NCBI GenBank assembly: GCA_948902155.1 | Contig: CAQVQZ010000049.1 | Location: forward strand, 1-12,026 | DNA: 12,026 nucleotides | Direction: 5' to 3' | DNA from: an uncultured Oscillibacter sp. | GTDB taxonomy: Bacteria > Bacillota_A > Clostridia > Oscillospirales > Oscillospiraceae | The notes under the pieces: generated by a model | What the model was told of the DNA's origin: nothing | The model's input: only the letters and a program-made list of their open reading frames with translations | Database searches by the model: none | In this document: positions 5,528-12,026 of the stretch, in pieces | Position numbering within the stretch: position 1 is the stretch's first letter | Layout of the letters: each line of letters starts with the position of its first letter | Position numbers and translations under genes: made by a program

Positions 5528-7477
5528 ATGTTACTAGGCGTCGACTATTACCCCGAGCAGTGGGACCCCGCCCTGATGGAAGCCGATATGGACACGATCC
5601 GGGAACTGGGGGGCGATACGATCCGCATCGCCGAGTTTTCCTGGCACCGGATGGAGCCCGCCGAAGGGCGGTACGATTTTTCCTTCTTCGACGGCGTCAT
5701 CGCCATGGCCAAGGAGAAGGAGCTCCGGGTCATCCTGGGCACCCCTACCGCCGCCATTCCCGCCTGGCTGGCAAAAAAGCACCCGGACATTCTTTCCCAG
5801 TTTGAAAACGGGCAGCGGCGCGCCTTTGGCGGGCGGCATGTCTGCTGCTACAACAGCCCCGCCCTTTACACGTACTCGGAAAAGCTCATCCGGGCCATGG
5901 CGGAGCACTATCGGGACGAGCCCTGGATTTCCGCCTGGCAGGTGGACAACGAGATCGGCCACGAGGGCAGCGACCTCTGCTGGTGCCCCCACTGCCAAGC
6001 GGCCTTCCGCCGTTTTCTCCAGGAGAAATTTCAGGGGGACGTCGGCCGGCTGAACCGCGCCTACGGCACCGCGTTCTGGTCCCAGGAGTACAACGGATTT
6101 GAGGAGATTCCCCTTCCCTCCGCCACCATCACCACCCACAACCCGGCCCTGCGGCTGGACTGGGAGCGGTTCCGCAGCCGGAGCGCCTGCCGCTTTATCG
6201 ATTTTCAGGTCCGCCTGCTCCGGGAGCTGATTCCCGGGGCCGTGGTCATCCACGACTTCCCCGGCGGCGGCCTGGACAAGCACGTGGACTACGCCCGGGC
6301 GGCCCGGCACCTGGACGTCGCCGCCTATAACAATTACCCCGTCTGGGGCGGCCAGCGGGAGCCCATCCCGCCCCATGAGATCGCCTTTGGCCTGGACTAT
6401 ATCCGGGGACTCAAGCGAAAGAATTTCTGGGTCACCGAGGCCATTATGGGCGCCCAGGGGCACGACGTCACCGGCTACCTTCCGCGGCCGGGCCAGGCCA
6501 GGCTGTGGTCCTATCAGGCTATGGCCCACGGCTGCTCGTCCCTGCTGTACTTCCGGTACCGGGGGGCGGCCAAGGGGGCGGAGCAGTTCTGCTATGGGAT
6601 TTTGGACGCGGACAACGTCAAGGGGCGGAAGTTCCGGGAGGTGCAGAGCTTCTTCCGGGATATCCGCCCGTACGCCCCGGCGCTGGAGGCCCCCGTCCGG
6701 AGCGAGACAGCCATCGTCTATGACTACGACTCCCTGGCCGCCTTCCGCATCCAGCGGCAGAGCGCCCTACTGGACTGCCCCGGAGAGATGAAGCGGCTGT
6801 ACAAGGCCTTCTACGACGAAAACGTCCCCGTGGACGTGATTCCGGCGGAGGCGGATTTCTCCGGCTATAAGCTGGTGCTCCTGCCGCAGCTCACCGTTGC
6901 AAAGCCGGAGTTCCGGGCCCGGGCGGAGGGGTTTGTGCAGGCGGGCGGCACGCTGGTCCTCACCTACCGGAACGCGGTGAAGGATGAGGACAACAACCTG
7001 ATGTTCGGGGAGCCCCTGCCCGCGGGCTATACCGGGCTGGCCGGGGCGGCGGTGGCGGAGACGGAGAGCCTGCAGGAGCGGAAGGCCTTCCCGGTCGTCG
7101 GCCAGGGCCCCTTCGCGGGGGCCGAGGGCTGGGGGGGCGTCTTCCGGGACATGCTGGAGGTCCGGGACGCGGAGGTGCTCTACCGATACGGGGATCCCTT
7201 CTACACGGACTTTGTCGCCGTCACCCGAAAGCGGCAGGGGGCGGGCACGGTGTACTACCTGGGCTGCTCCCTGGACGCGGGCACCACGGCCAGGCTGGCG
7301 GGGACCATGCTGGCCGAGTGCGGAATTGAGACGACGCCCTCCCCCGAGGGGGTGGAGGTCGTGTTCCGGGGCGGCACGGAGCAGCGGATTCGCATGCTGC
7401 TGAACCACAACGCCCGGGAGACGGAGGCCCTGGGGATCACGCTGCCGCCCTTTGGCTGTGTGATCGAAACGCTGTGA
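5528..7477 (+). CDS. Beta-galactosidase, glycoside hydrolase family 42
   Basis: The 649-residue protein begins MLLGVDYYPEQWDP, the usual GH42 opening. Residues 1-390 form the catalytic TIM barrel: WQVDNEIGHEG carries the acid/base Glu142 and FWVTEAIMGAQG the nucleophile Glu304. Cysteines at 106, 151, 153 and 156 match the zinc-binding cluster described for Thermus A4 beta-galactosidase. Residues ~395-600 correspond to the trimerisation domain and ~600-649 to a small C-terminal beta domain. There is no signal peptide, so it acts in the cytosol, removing terminal galactose from imported oligosaccharides. Galactosides other than lactose are common GH42 substrates. The start is set by AAAGGAG (5512-5518), 9 bp before the ATG; the frame is open further upstream but without conserved sequence. 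It appears monocistronic, since a terminator follows. No transporter lies beside it; the LacI regulator at 8310-9341 is a possible controller. Confidence 0.95.
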   Translation: MLLGVDYYPEQWDPALMEADMDTIRELGGDTIRIAEFSWHRMEPAEGRYDFSFFDGVIAMAKEKELRVILGTPTAAIPAWLAKKHPDILSQFENGQRRAFGGRHVCCYNSPALYTYSEKLIRAMAEHYRDEPWISAWQVDNEIGHEGSDLCWCPHCQAAFRRFLQEKFQGDVGRLNRAYGTAFWSQEYNGFEEIPLPSATITTHNPALRLDWERFRSRSACRFIDFQVRLLRELIPGAVVIHDFPGGGLDKHVDYARAARHLDVAAYNNYPVWGGQREPIPPHEIAFGLDYIRGLKRKNFWVTEAIMGAQGHDVTGYLPRPGQARLWSYQAMAHGCSSLLYFRYRGAAKGAEQFCYGILDADNVKGRKFREVQSFFRDIRPYAPALEAPVRSETAIVYDYDSLAAFRIQRQSALLDCPGEMKRLYKAFYDENVPVDVIPAEADFSGYKLVLLPQLTVAKPEFRARAEGFVQAGGTLVLTYRNAVKDEDNNLMFGEPLPAGYTGLAGAAVAETESLQERKAFPVVGQGPFAGAEGWGGVFRDMLEVRDAEVLYRYGDPFYTDFVAVTRKRQGAGTVYYLGCSLDAGTTARLAGTMLAECGIETTPSPEGVEVVFRGGTEQRIRMLLNHNARETEALGITLPPFGCVIETL

Positions 7478-7510
7478 GGGCGGCGCGGAGCAGAGGGACC
7501 CGGGCCGTTC

Positions 7511-7539
7511 CCGGAGCGGCGGGGTTCGCCCCGCTCCGG
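7511..7539. repeat. 9-bp perfect hairpin downstream of the GH42 gene
   Basis: CCGGAGCGG (7511-7519) pairs exactly with CCGCTCCGG (7531-7539) around an 11-nt loop. It lies 34 bp after the GH42 stop and lacks a T-run, so it may protect the mRNA 3' end rather than terminate it; the better terminator is at 7597-7634. The rest of the 300-bp gap (7478-7777) holds nothing else I can identify. Confidence 0.5.
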
Positions 7540-7596
7540 AAGAGGGGAGCGGAACCGTGCCGCTGCCCGGTTGGAAGCCGGGGCCGCGGGGCATGG

Positions 7597-7634
7597 AAAC
7601 AGGGGGACGGCGTTTGAAGCCGTCCCCCTGTTTT
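7597..7634. terminator. Terminator between the converging GH42 and PH-domain genes
   Basis: A perfect 15-bp stem, AAACAGGGGGACGGC (7597-7611) with GCCGTCCCCCTGTTT (7619-7633), has a 7-nt loop. The T-run is four bases on the plus strand and three on the minus strand, so the stem is strong but the U-tract short. It probably works in both directions. Confidence 0.82.
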
Positions 7635-7777
7635 GAAAGCAGCCTGTGCGGGCGGTCCTTTTCCCGGCATACCGCGCCGCGTTCCCTTGAAATCCGTCGG
7701 GATTCCCGGGGAAAAGCGCCTGGTCCGGCGGGGAAAATCCTCGCCCATCCGGCATCTCCCGGTTGTGAATCCAGGTT

Positions 7778-8200
7778 TTAAAACGAATCCTCCGCGTCCT
7801 CGTCCGGAGCCAGGTCCTCGTCATACTCCTGACAGACCGGGCCGTCCTCGCCGCCCAGCAGCTCGGTGGCCCGCATGCGGCGCTTGTCCTTGGACGCTTC
7901 CACATGCTTGTGGATCAGCTCCTTGACCATCCGGGGGTCCCTGACGTTTTTTAAGTCCAGATGGGGGATGCTCTTGTCCGAGGATACGACGCAGACCGTT
8001 CCCACTCCGAAGATGCGCTGGCCCAGGCTCATGGTCAGCCGCAGGTCCCGGACCCGGTAGAGCAGCACCTCGTCGCATTTCACATTGAGAAACCCCGTCT
8101 CGCAGAACAGCCGGTCCTCGCTGAGGCGGTACCGGGTGAAGGACAGGGGCATGCCCAAAAAGCGCTTGCGGTCCTTCCACAGATATTCGATGGATTCCAT
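7778..8200 (-). CDS. Small PH-domain (DUF304/bPH2-like) protein
   Basis: The protein has 140 residues. Positions 1-100 read as the seven-strand plus helix pattern of bacterial PH domains of the DUF304/YdbT type (PF03703). After MESIEYLWKDRKRFLGMPLS comes FTRYRLSEDRLFCETGFLNV, then YRVRDLRLTMSLGQRIFGVGTV, VSSDKSIPHLDLKNV and a final helix, RDPRMVKELIHKHVE. Most relatives carry two transmembrane helices before the PH domain; none is present here, so this is a soluble stand-alone version. The C-terminus (115-140) is acidic and probably disordered. The molecular role of the family is not well known. AGGGAGG (8208-8214) lies 7 bp before the ATG, and a promoter is visible in the gap, so it can be transcribed independently of the upstream lacI-type gene. 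Confidence 0.85.
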   Translation of the reverse strand: MESIEYLWKDRKRFLGMPLSFTRYRLSEDRLFCETGFLNVKCDEVLLYRVRDLRLTMSLGQRIFGVGTVCVVSSDKSIPHLDLKNVRDPRMVKELIHKHVEASKDKRRMRATELLGGEDGPVCQEYDEDLAPDEDAEDSF

Positions 8201-8225
8201 AGCTCATCCTCCCTTACCGGACAAC

Positions 8226-8254
8226 AGTATAGCAGATTTCCGGACCGTGCGCAA
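8226..8254 (-). promoter_or_regulatory. Promoter of the PH-domain gene
   Basis: Reading the minus strand, TTGCGC (8254-8249) and TATACT (8231-8226) are separated by 17 bp. The -10 box matches the consensus at five of six positions. Transcription would start near 8219, only ~19 bp before the ATG, so the leader consists of little more than the ribosome binding site. Confidence 0.62.
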
Positions 8255-8309
8255 GTATCCGGACGTCCGCAGATTGCTGGGGCCCGTCCGCCGCCGTTCC
8301 CGGCGGCTT

Positions 8310-9341
8310 TCAGCCGTTTGGCGGGCGGTCCGGACAGGGCGGACGCCCGGTGCTGTCCCGGGGGATCAGCCGGACGGAGGTCAGAAAGTCCCCGAAAAAC
8401 TCCGGTTCCCGGCGCATCCGCCTCAGCAGCTCCAGCGCCAGCCGGGCCCGGCAGGCCCCGTTCTGGCGCACGGAGGTCAGGGAGGGGACGACCTGCTCAC
8501 AGATGGCGCCGTCGTCGAAGCCGGCGACGGACATTTCCTCCGGCAGCTTCACGCCGGCCTTCTGGAGAAAGCGCATCAGGTCCGCGGCGTAGTAATCCGA
8601 CACGGCAAATATGGCGCTGTATTGCCGCAGCCCCTCGAGCCGTTCCCCGTAAAAGCGCTCCCGCTCCTGCCGCCGCATGGGAATTTTCATGAAATCCGCC
8701 GGGAAGCCCAGGCCGGAGCAAAGGCCCTCATAGCGCCGCAGGTCCATGCACTCCCGGTTGTCCGCGACGCAGAGCACCCGGCGGTGCCCCAGCTCCCGCA
8801 GGTGCTCCCCCACCTGCCGTCCGCCGTCCCGGTCGTCAATTTGAAGGTTGCAGATTCTTCCGCTGTTTTCAAAATATCCGTCGTAGACCACGAAGGGGAT
8901 GTGAATCCGGTTCCGGAGCTCCTGGTACTCGTCGGCGCAGAAGCTCAGGATGACCATGCCGTCCATGTTCCACATGGACGCGAACTTGACGGCGTCCAGG
9001 ATGCAGGCGGCCTTTTTGACCATCATGAAATAGCCGTTTTTCTCGATCTCATCCGCCAGGTCGTTCAGGGAGGAGGCGATGAAGGGATCCGTCAGCAGCT
9101 TCCCCTCGTACTTTTCGTGGTCCTTGATGACGACGCCGATGATGCGGGAGTTGTTCTGCGCGAGGAGCGTCGCCGCCATATTGGGGATGTACCCCCGCTC
9201 CTCCAGCTTCTCCTGGACCCGTTTTACCGTCCGGCCGGAAACCTTCGCCGTTTTGCCGTGAATCACATTCGACACCGTCGCGGTGCTGACGCCCAGCTCC
9301 TCGGCAATGTCGATGATCCGCACCTTTCCTTCCGCCCACAT
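8310..9341 (-). CDS. LacI-family transcriptional regulator
   Basis: The protein has 343 residues. The N-terminal helix-turn-helix spans residues 8-30 (IIDIAEELGVSTATVSNVIHG), and the hinge region (37-60) includes RVQEKLEERGYIPN. Residues ~66-335 form the periplasmic-binding-protein-like sugar sensor: IIGVVIKDH starts it, and LQIDDRDGGRQVGEHL, AIFAVSDYYAADLM and SVAGFDDGAICEQVVPSLTSVRQ are family landmarks. Such proteins bind DNA as dimers and usually release it, or bind more tightly, when a sugar or derivative is present. The start at 9341 is preferred because GGAGG (9348-9352) lies 6 bp upstream; an in-frame ATG six codons earlier has no ribosome binding site. The target is unknown; the GH42 beta-galactosidase 0.8 kb away is the obvious candidate. 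No promoter is clear in the gap before it. A 7-bp GC hairpin (8290-8307) follows its stop codon by 2 bp. Confidence 0.94.
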   Translation of the reverse strand: MWAEGKVRIIDIAEELGVSTATVSNVIHGKTAKVSGRTVKRVQEKLEERGYIPNMAATLLAQNNSRIIGVVIKDHEKYEGKLLTDPFIASSLNDLADEIEKNGYFMMVKKAACILDAVKFASMWNMDGMVILSFCADEYQELRNRIHIPFVVYDGYFENSGRICNLQIDDRDGGRQVGEHLRELGHRRVLCVADNRECMDLRRYEGLCSGLGFPADFMKIPMRRQERERFYGERLEGLRQYSAIFAVSDYYAADLMRFLQKAGVKLPEEMSVAGFDDGAICEQVVPSLTSVRQNGACRARLALELLRRMRREPEFFGDFLTSVRLIPRDSTGRPPCPDRPPNG

Positions 9342-9495
9342 AGCGCACCTCCGGTTCATGGAATTGTCAGGCGTGCCGTCAAAGAAGCCGCGGGCGCCGC
9401 CCTTCGCGGATGCCGCGCCCGGCCCGCCGCGGGGCTTGGGGAGGAATCCCCCCGCCCAGGCCGGGGCGGCGCCTGCAGAGGGGGGCGCAAATCCC

Positions 9496-10839
9496 TCACC
9501 GGGTCCGCTCCCCTCCGTCCGCCTCCCGCGGCTTTTGCAGGTACGCCAGCAGGGCCTCCCTCCGGTTGGGCAGCGCGCCGTCCACCACCCTGCCCAGCAG
9601 CTCCTCCAGCGCCGCCCCCACGGCGGGCCCCGAAAGCCCCAGGGCCAGCAGGTCCCGCCCGTTGACCGCCAGCTGCTTCAGGGAGAAGCAGGCGTCCTCC
9701 TCCAGCAGCCGGTCCAAAATCGCCTCCGCCTTGTCCAGCTCCTCCTGCCGGCCCCGGTAGGCCGGGGCCTGTCCCAGGTTGTCCGCCCGCTTCACCAGGA
9801 TCAGGCGGCGCAGGTCCTCCTCCCCCAGAATCCGCAGGGCCCGGCGGATGGCCTTGTCCGTCCGGGGAATGTCCCGGTCGTGCCACTCCACCAGCCGGAC
9901 CACCGTCTCCCGGAAGCCCGCCGCGCATTTCAGCCGCCGCAGCATCCGGTCCGCCAGCTCCCGGCTTATGGCGGGATGGCCGTAGAAATGGCCCACGCCC
10001 GCCTCGTCCAGCGTGAAGCAGGCGGGCTTTCCCACGTCGTGGAGGAGCGTCGTACAGCGGAGCACCAGATCCCCGGGCACGGCGTCCAGAGCGTGGAGGG
10101 TGTGCTCCCAGACGTCGTGGCAGTGGTGGCGGTTCCGCTGGTCGAAGCCCACCATGGCCAGGAGCTCCGGCCAGAAGACGCCGAAGACCTCCGGGTATTC
10201 CCGCAGCACCGCCGCCGCCGTCTCTCCCGGCAGGAGCTTGAAAAATTCCACCTGAATCCGCTCCGGGGCGATGTCCCGGAGCCCCTCCCGGTTTCTCCGG
10301 AGAGCCGCCGCCGTCCCGGGCTCAATGGCAAAGCCCAGCGCCGCCGCGAACCGGAGGCCCCGGAGAATCCGCAGGGCGTCCTCCTGAAACCGCCGGTCCG
10401 GGTCCCCCACGCAGCGGAGAAGTCCCCGGCAAAGGTCCTCTCTTCCCCCGAAGGGGTCCCGGAGCTCCCCCCGGAGATTCAGGGCCATGGCGTTGACCGT
10501 GAAGTCCCGCCGGGCCAGGTCCTCGTCCACGGAGCGGGTAAAGGCCACGGACTCCGGGCGGCGGTGGTCGAGATACGCGCCGTCGATGCGGTAGGTGGTG
10601 ACCTCCACCGGGCCGCCCTCCGTTTTGACGGTGACGGTGCCGTGCTGCAGCCCCGTGGGCTCGGCCCGGGACCCGAAGAGCGCCATCGTCTCCTCCGGCA
10701 GGGCGGAGGCGGCCGCGTCCCAGTCCTCCGGCCTCCGGCCCGAGAGGGCGTCCCGGACGCAGCCGCCCACGCACCAGGCCTCATGGCCCGCCGCCTCCAG
10801 TGTTTTTAAAACAGCCTGTACATTCTCCGGGATATCCAC
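9496..10839 (-). CDS. cca: tRNA nucleotidyltransferase (CCA-adding enzyme) with HD domain
   Basis: The predicted protein has 447 residues. The class II nucleotidyltransferase head shows VGGCVRDALSG (24-34), catalytic Asp39 and Asp41 in EDWD, RRDFTVNAMA (110-119), DPFGG (128-132) and EDALRILRGLRFAA (153-166). The HD domain follows, with WEHTLHALDAV (244-254) and LLHDVGKP (265-272). The enzyme adds or repairs the 3' CCA of tRNA; the HD domain in related enzymes has phosphatase or phosphodiesterase activity. The start is chosen as GTG at 10839-10837, because GAAAGGGGG lies 8 bp upstream and the protein then opens MDIPENVQAVLKTLEAAGHEA, the normal N-terminus. An ATG at 10866 lacks a ribosome binding site and lies only ~9 nt after the predicted transcription start. 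A still earlier ATG at 10953 lies upstream of the promoter. It diverges from murC. GC-rich hairpins but no clear terminator follow the stop. Confidence 0.93.
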   Translation of the reverse strand: MDIPENVQAVLKTLEAAGHEAWCVGGCVRDALSGRRPEDWDAAASALPEETMALFGSRAEPTGLQHGTVTVKTEGGPVEVTTYRIDGAYLDHRRPESVAFTRSVDEDLARRDFTVNAMALNLRGELRDPFGGREDLCRGLLRCVGDPDRRFQEDALRILRGLRFAAALGFAIEPGTAAALRRNREGLRDIAPERIQVEFFKLLPGETAAAVLREYPEVFGVFWPELLAMVGFDQRNRHHCHDVWEHTLHALDAVPGDLVLRCTTLLHDVGKPACFTLDEAGVGHFYGHPAISRELADRMLRRLKCAAGFRETVVRLVEWHDRDIPRTDKAIRRALRILGEEDLRRLILVKRADNLGQAPAYRGRQEELDKAEAILDRLLEEDACFSLKQLAVNGRDLLALGLSGPAVGAALEELLGRVVDGALPNRREALLAYLQKPREADGGERTR

Positions 10840-10860
10840 GGGTTTTGCCCCCTTTCGCCG

Positions 10861-10889
10861 TTGCATTTCGCCGTTTTCTATATTATAAT
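10861..10889 (+). promoter_or_regulatory. Promoter of murC
   Basis: On the plus strand, TTGCAT (10861-10866), 17 bp and a perfect TATAAT (10884-10889). The predicted start is near 10896, giving a leader of about 56 nt. The two -10 boxes share the palindrome ATTATAAT (10882-10889), so the two genes fire back to back from one symmetric element. Confidence 0.68.
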
Positions 10890-10910
10890 AAAATGCCTGC
10901 AAGGATACAA
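10882..10910 (-). promoter_or_regulatory. Promoter of the CCA-adding enzyme gene
   Basis: On the minus strand, TTGTAT (10910-10905), 17 bp and a perfect TATAAT (10887-10882). The predicted start is near 10875, about 36 bp before the chosen GTG. Its -10 box overlaps the plus-strand -10 box of murC. Confidence 0.7.
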
Positions 10911-10951
10911 TCTTTTTTAAATACCGTTTTCTGGAAAGGAAGCTGGTTTCC

Positions 10952-12026
10952 ATGATGCAGAATCAAAAGCCCATCAGCGAGTTTTTCGTTCCCGGCACCC
11001 GGGCCCACCTGGTGGGCATCGGGGGCGTTTCCATGTGCCCCCTGGCGGAGGTTCTCCAGGACAAGGGGCTGATCATCCAGGGCTCCGACATGTCGGAGAG
11101 CGGGACGGTGAAGCATCTCCGGTCCCTGGGCATCCCCGTGGCCGTGGGGCACAACGCCGACAACTTGGGGGACTGCGACCTGGTGATCCGCACCGCCGCC
11201 GTCCACGACGGCAACCCGGAGATCGCCGGGGCCGTGGCCCGGGGCATCCCGGTCTATGAGCGGGCCCAGGCCTGGGGGGCCATCATGCGGCACTACCCCA
11301 ACGCCCTCTGTGTGGCGGGCACCCACGGGAAGACCACCACCACCTCCATGTGCACCCACATCTTCATGGCGGCGGAGGCGGACCCCACCGTCATGATCGG
11401 CGGGACCCTGCCGCTGCTGCACTCCGGCTACCGGGTGGGGCAGGGGGACACCATCATCCTGGAGTCCTGCGAGTACTGCAACAGCTTCCTCAGCTTCTAC
11501 CCCACCGTGGCGGTGATCCTGAACGTGGAGGCGGACCACCTGGACTTCTTCCGGGACCTGGAGGACATCAAGCGCTCCTTCCGCCGCTTCGCGGAGCTGG
11601 TGCCCCCCGGGGGCCATGTGATTGTCAACGCGGACAACGCCGGGGCGCGGGACGCTGCCCAGGGCCTGGACGCCTTTACCTTCGGCCTGGAGCCGGGGGC
11701 GGAGTGCACCGCCGTGAACCTCCGGGAGGACAAGGGCCGCCCGGTCTTCGACATTCAAGTCCGCGGCCAATTCTACGCCCATGCGGAGCTGAAGGTCTAC
11801 GGGCGGCACAACGTGTCCAACGCCCTGGCGGCGGCCTCCGCCGCTTATGTGCTGGGCATTCCCGGAGACGCCGTGGAAAAAGGCCTGGCCTCCTTCACTG
11901 GCGCGGGGCGGCGCTTTGAGTACAAGGGGAGCTTCCAGGGCGCGGAGATCTACGACGACTACGCCCACCATCCCGACGAGCTCCACGCCCTGCTGACCAC
12001 CGCCAAGGGCCTGGGCTACCGGCGGC
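10952..12026 (+). CDS. murC: UDP-N-acetylmuramate--L-alanine ligase (5' part, runs off the window)
   Basis: The first 358 residues are present; the family is usually ~450 long, so about the last fifth is missing. MurC adds L-alanine to UDP-MurNAc using ATP in cytosolic peptidoglycan synthesis. Landmarks are the dinucleotide-fold loop GIGGVSM (22-28), ATP loop AGTHGKTTT (122-130), NVEADHLDFF (191-200), GRHNVSNALAA (284-294), GRRFE (319-323) and YDDYAHHPDE (334-343). The stretch ESCEYCNSFL (171-180) holds the Mg-binding glutamate region and carries a CxxC pair where many MurC proteins have acidic residues. Start: AAGGAAG (10936-10942) lies 9 bp before the ATG at 10952; a second ATG follows directly, and either could serve. 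The gene diverges from cca. Confidence 0.95.
   Translation, partial: MMQNQKPISEFFVPGTRAHLVGIGGVSMCPLAEVLQDKGLIIQGSDMSESGTVKHLRSLGIPVAVGHNADNLGDCDLVIRTAAVHDGNPEIAGAVARGIPVYERAQAWGAIMRHYPNALCVAGTHGKTTTTSMCTHIFMAAEADPTVMIGGTLPLLHSGYRVGQGDTIILESCEYCNSFLSFYPTVAVILNVEADHLDFFRDLEDIKRSFRRFAELVPPGGHVIVNADNAGARDAAQGLDAFTFGLEPGAECTAVNLREDKGRPVFDIQVRGQFYAHAELKVYGRHNVSNALAAASAAYVLGIPGDAVEKGLASFTGAGRRFEYKGSFQGAEIYDDYAHHPDELHALLTTAKGLGYRR

Noticed and set aside
5534..6529. 331-codon minus-strand frame inside the GH42 gene
   Set aside because: Shadow of GH42, whose catalytic residues and zinc cysteines are all on the plus strand.
8085..10809. Two overlapping plus-strand frames of over 500 codons across the LacI and cca genes
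   Set aside because: Their translations are Pro/Arg/Gln-rich low-complexity sequence, mirror the codon bias of the genes on the other strand and lack start signals.
10840..10953. N-terminal extension of the CCA enzyme to ATG 10953 or 10866
   Set aside because: The first lies upstream of the mapped promoter boxes and the second lacks a ribosome binding site; the GTG at 10839 has both a good site and the family N-terminus.
10883..11986. 367-codon minus-strand frame opposite murC
   Set aside because: Shadow of murC; the plus-strand frame carries every MurC landmark.
1..12026. CRISPR arrays, tRNA genes, insertion sequences or prophage genes
   Set aside because: No regularly spaced repeats, cloverleaf sequence, transposase, integrase or phage structural motif was seen on either strand.

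Overview
The window looks like chromosomal DNA of a high-GC member of the Firmicutes, most likely an anaerobic gut clostridium of the Oscillospiraceae type. Supporting signs are strong GC bias at third codon positions, Shine-Dalgarno sequences of AAGGAG/GGAGG type ahead of most genes, sigma-A-like promoters, and the gene set: a molybdenum-hydroxylase Fe-S subunit, a DUF134/NifX protein, a GH42 beta-galactosidase and a clostridial-style MurC. The species assignment is inference. I recognise no tRNA, rRNA, CRISPR array, insertion sequence or phage gene.

Layout, left to right. (1) Position 2-187 is the 3' end of a [2Fe-2S] subunit of a xanthine-dehydrogenase-like molybdenum hydroxylase, followed by an intrinsic terminator. 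(2) 458-1225 (+) is a DUF134 helix-turn-helix domain fused to a NifX-type cofactor-binding domain. It has its own promoter, a 22-bp palindrome over the predicted start of transcription, and a second ribosome binding site inside the gene. A bidirectional terminator separates it from (3) 1392-5057 (-), a 1221-residue protein with an N-terminal calcineurin-like metallophosphoesterase, a central NACHT NTPase and a long helical C-terminus. This is the architecture of a bacterial NLR-like (STAND) immune protein and is the most interesting object here. (4) 5058-5527 is a hairpin-rich non-coding gap. (5) 5528-7477 (+) is a cytosolic GH42 beta-galactosidase. (6) A 300-bp gap with a strong terminator follows. 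(7) Three minus-strand genes come next: a small PH-domain (DUF304-like) protein, a LacI-family repressor, and a tRNA nucleotidyltransferase (CCA-adding enzyme) with an HD domain. (8) 10952 to the window end (+) is murC, cut off by the window edge; it diverges from the CCA gene through a symmetric promoter in which both strands use overlapping TATAAT boxes.

How the pieces fit. The flanks are ordinary metabolic and housekeeping genes. The metallophosphoesterase-NACHT gene stands alone as a single-gene cargo between terminator-bounded neighbours. The 3' half of its reading frame, encoding the putative sensor, is clearly more AT-rich than the rest of the window. That fits horizontal acquisition or exchange of the sensor region of a defence gene. 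The DUF134/NifX protein probably regulates itself through the palindrome, and it sits beside a molybdo-enzyme subunit, which hints at a metal- or cofactor-related role. The LacI regulator may control the nearby beta-galactosidase, but no operator clearly proves it.
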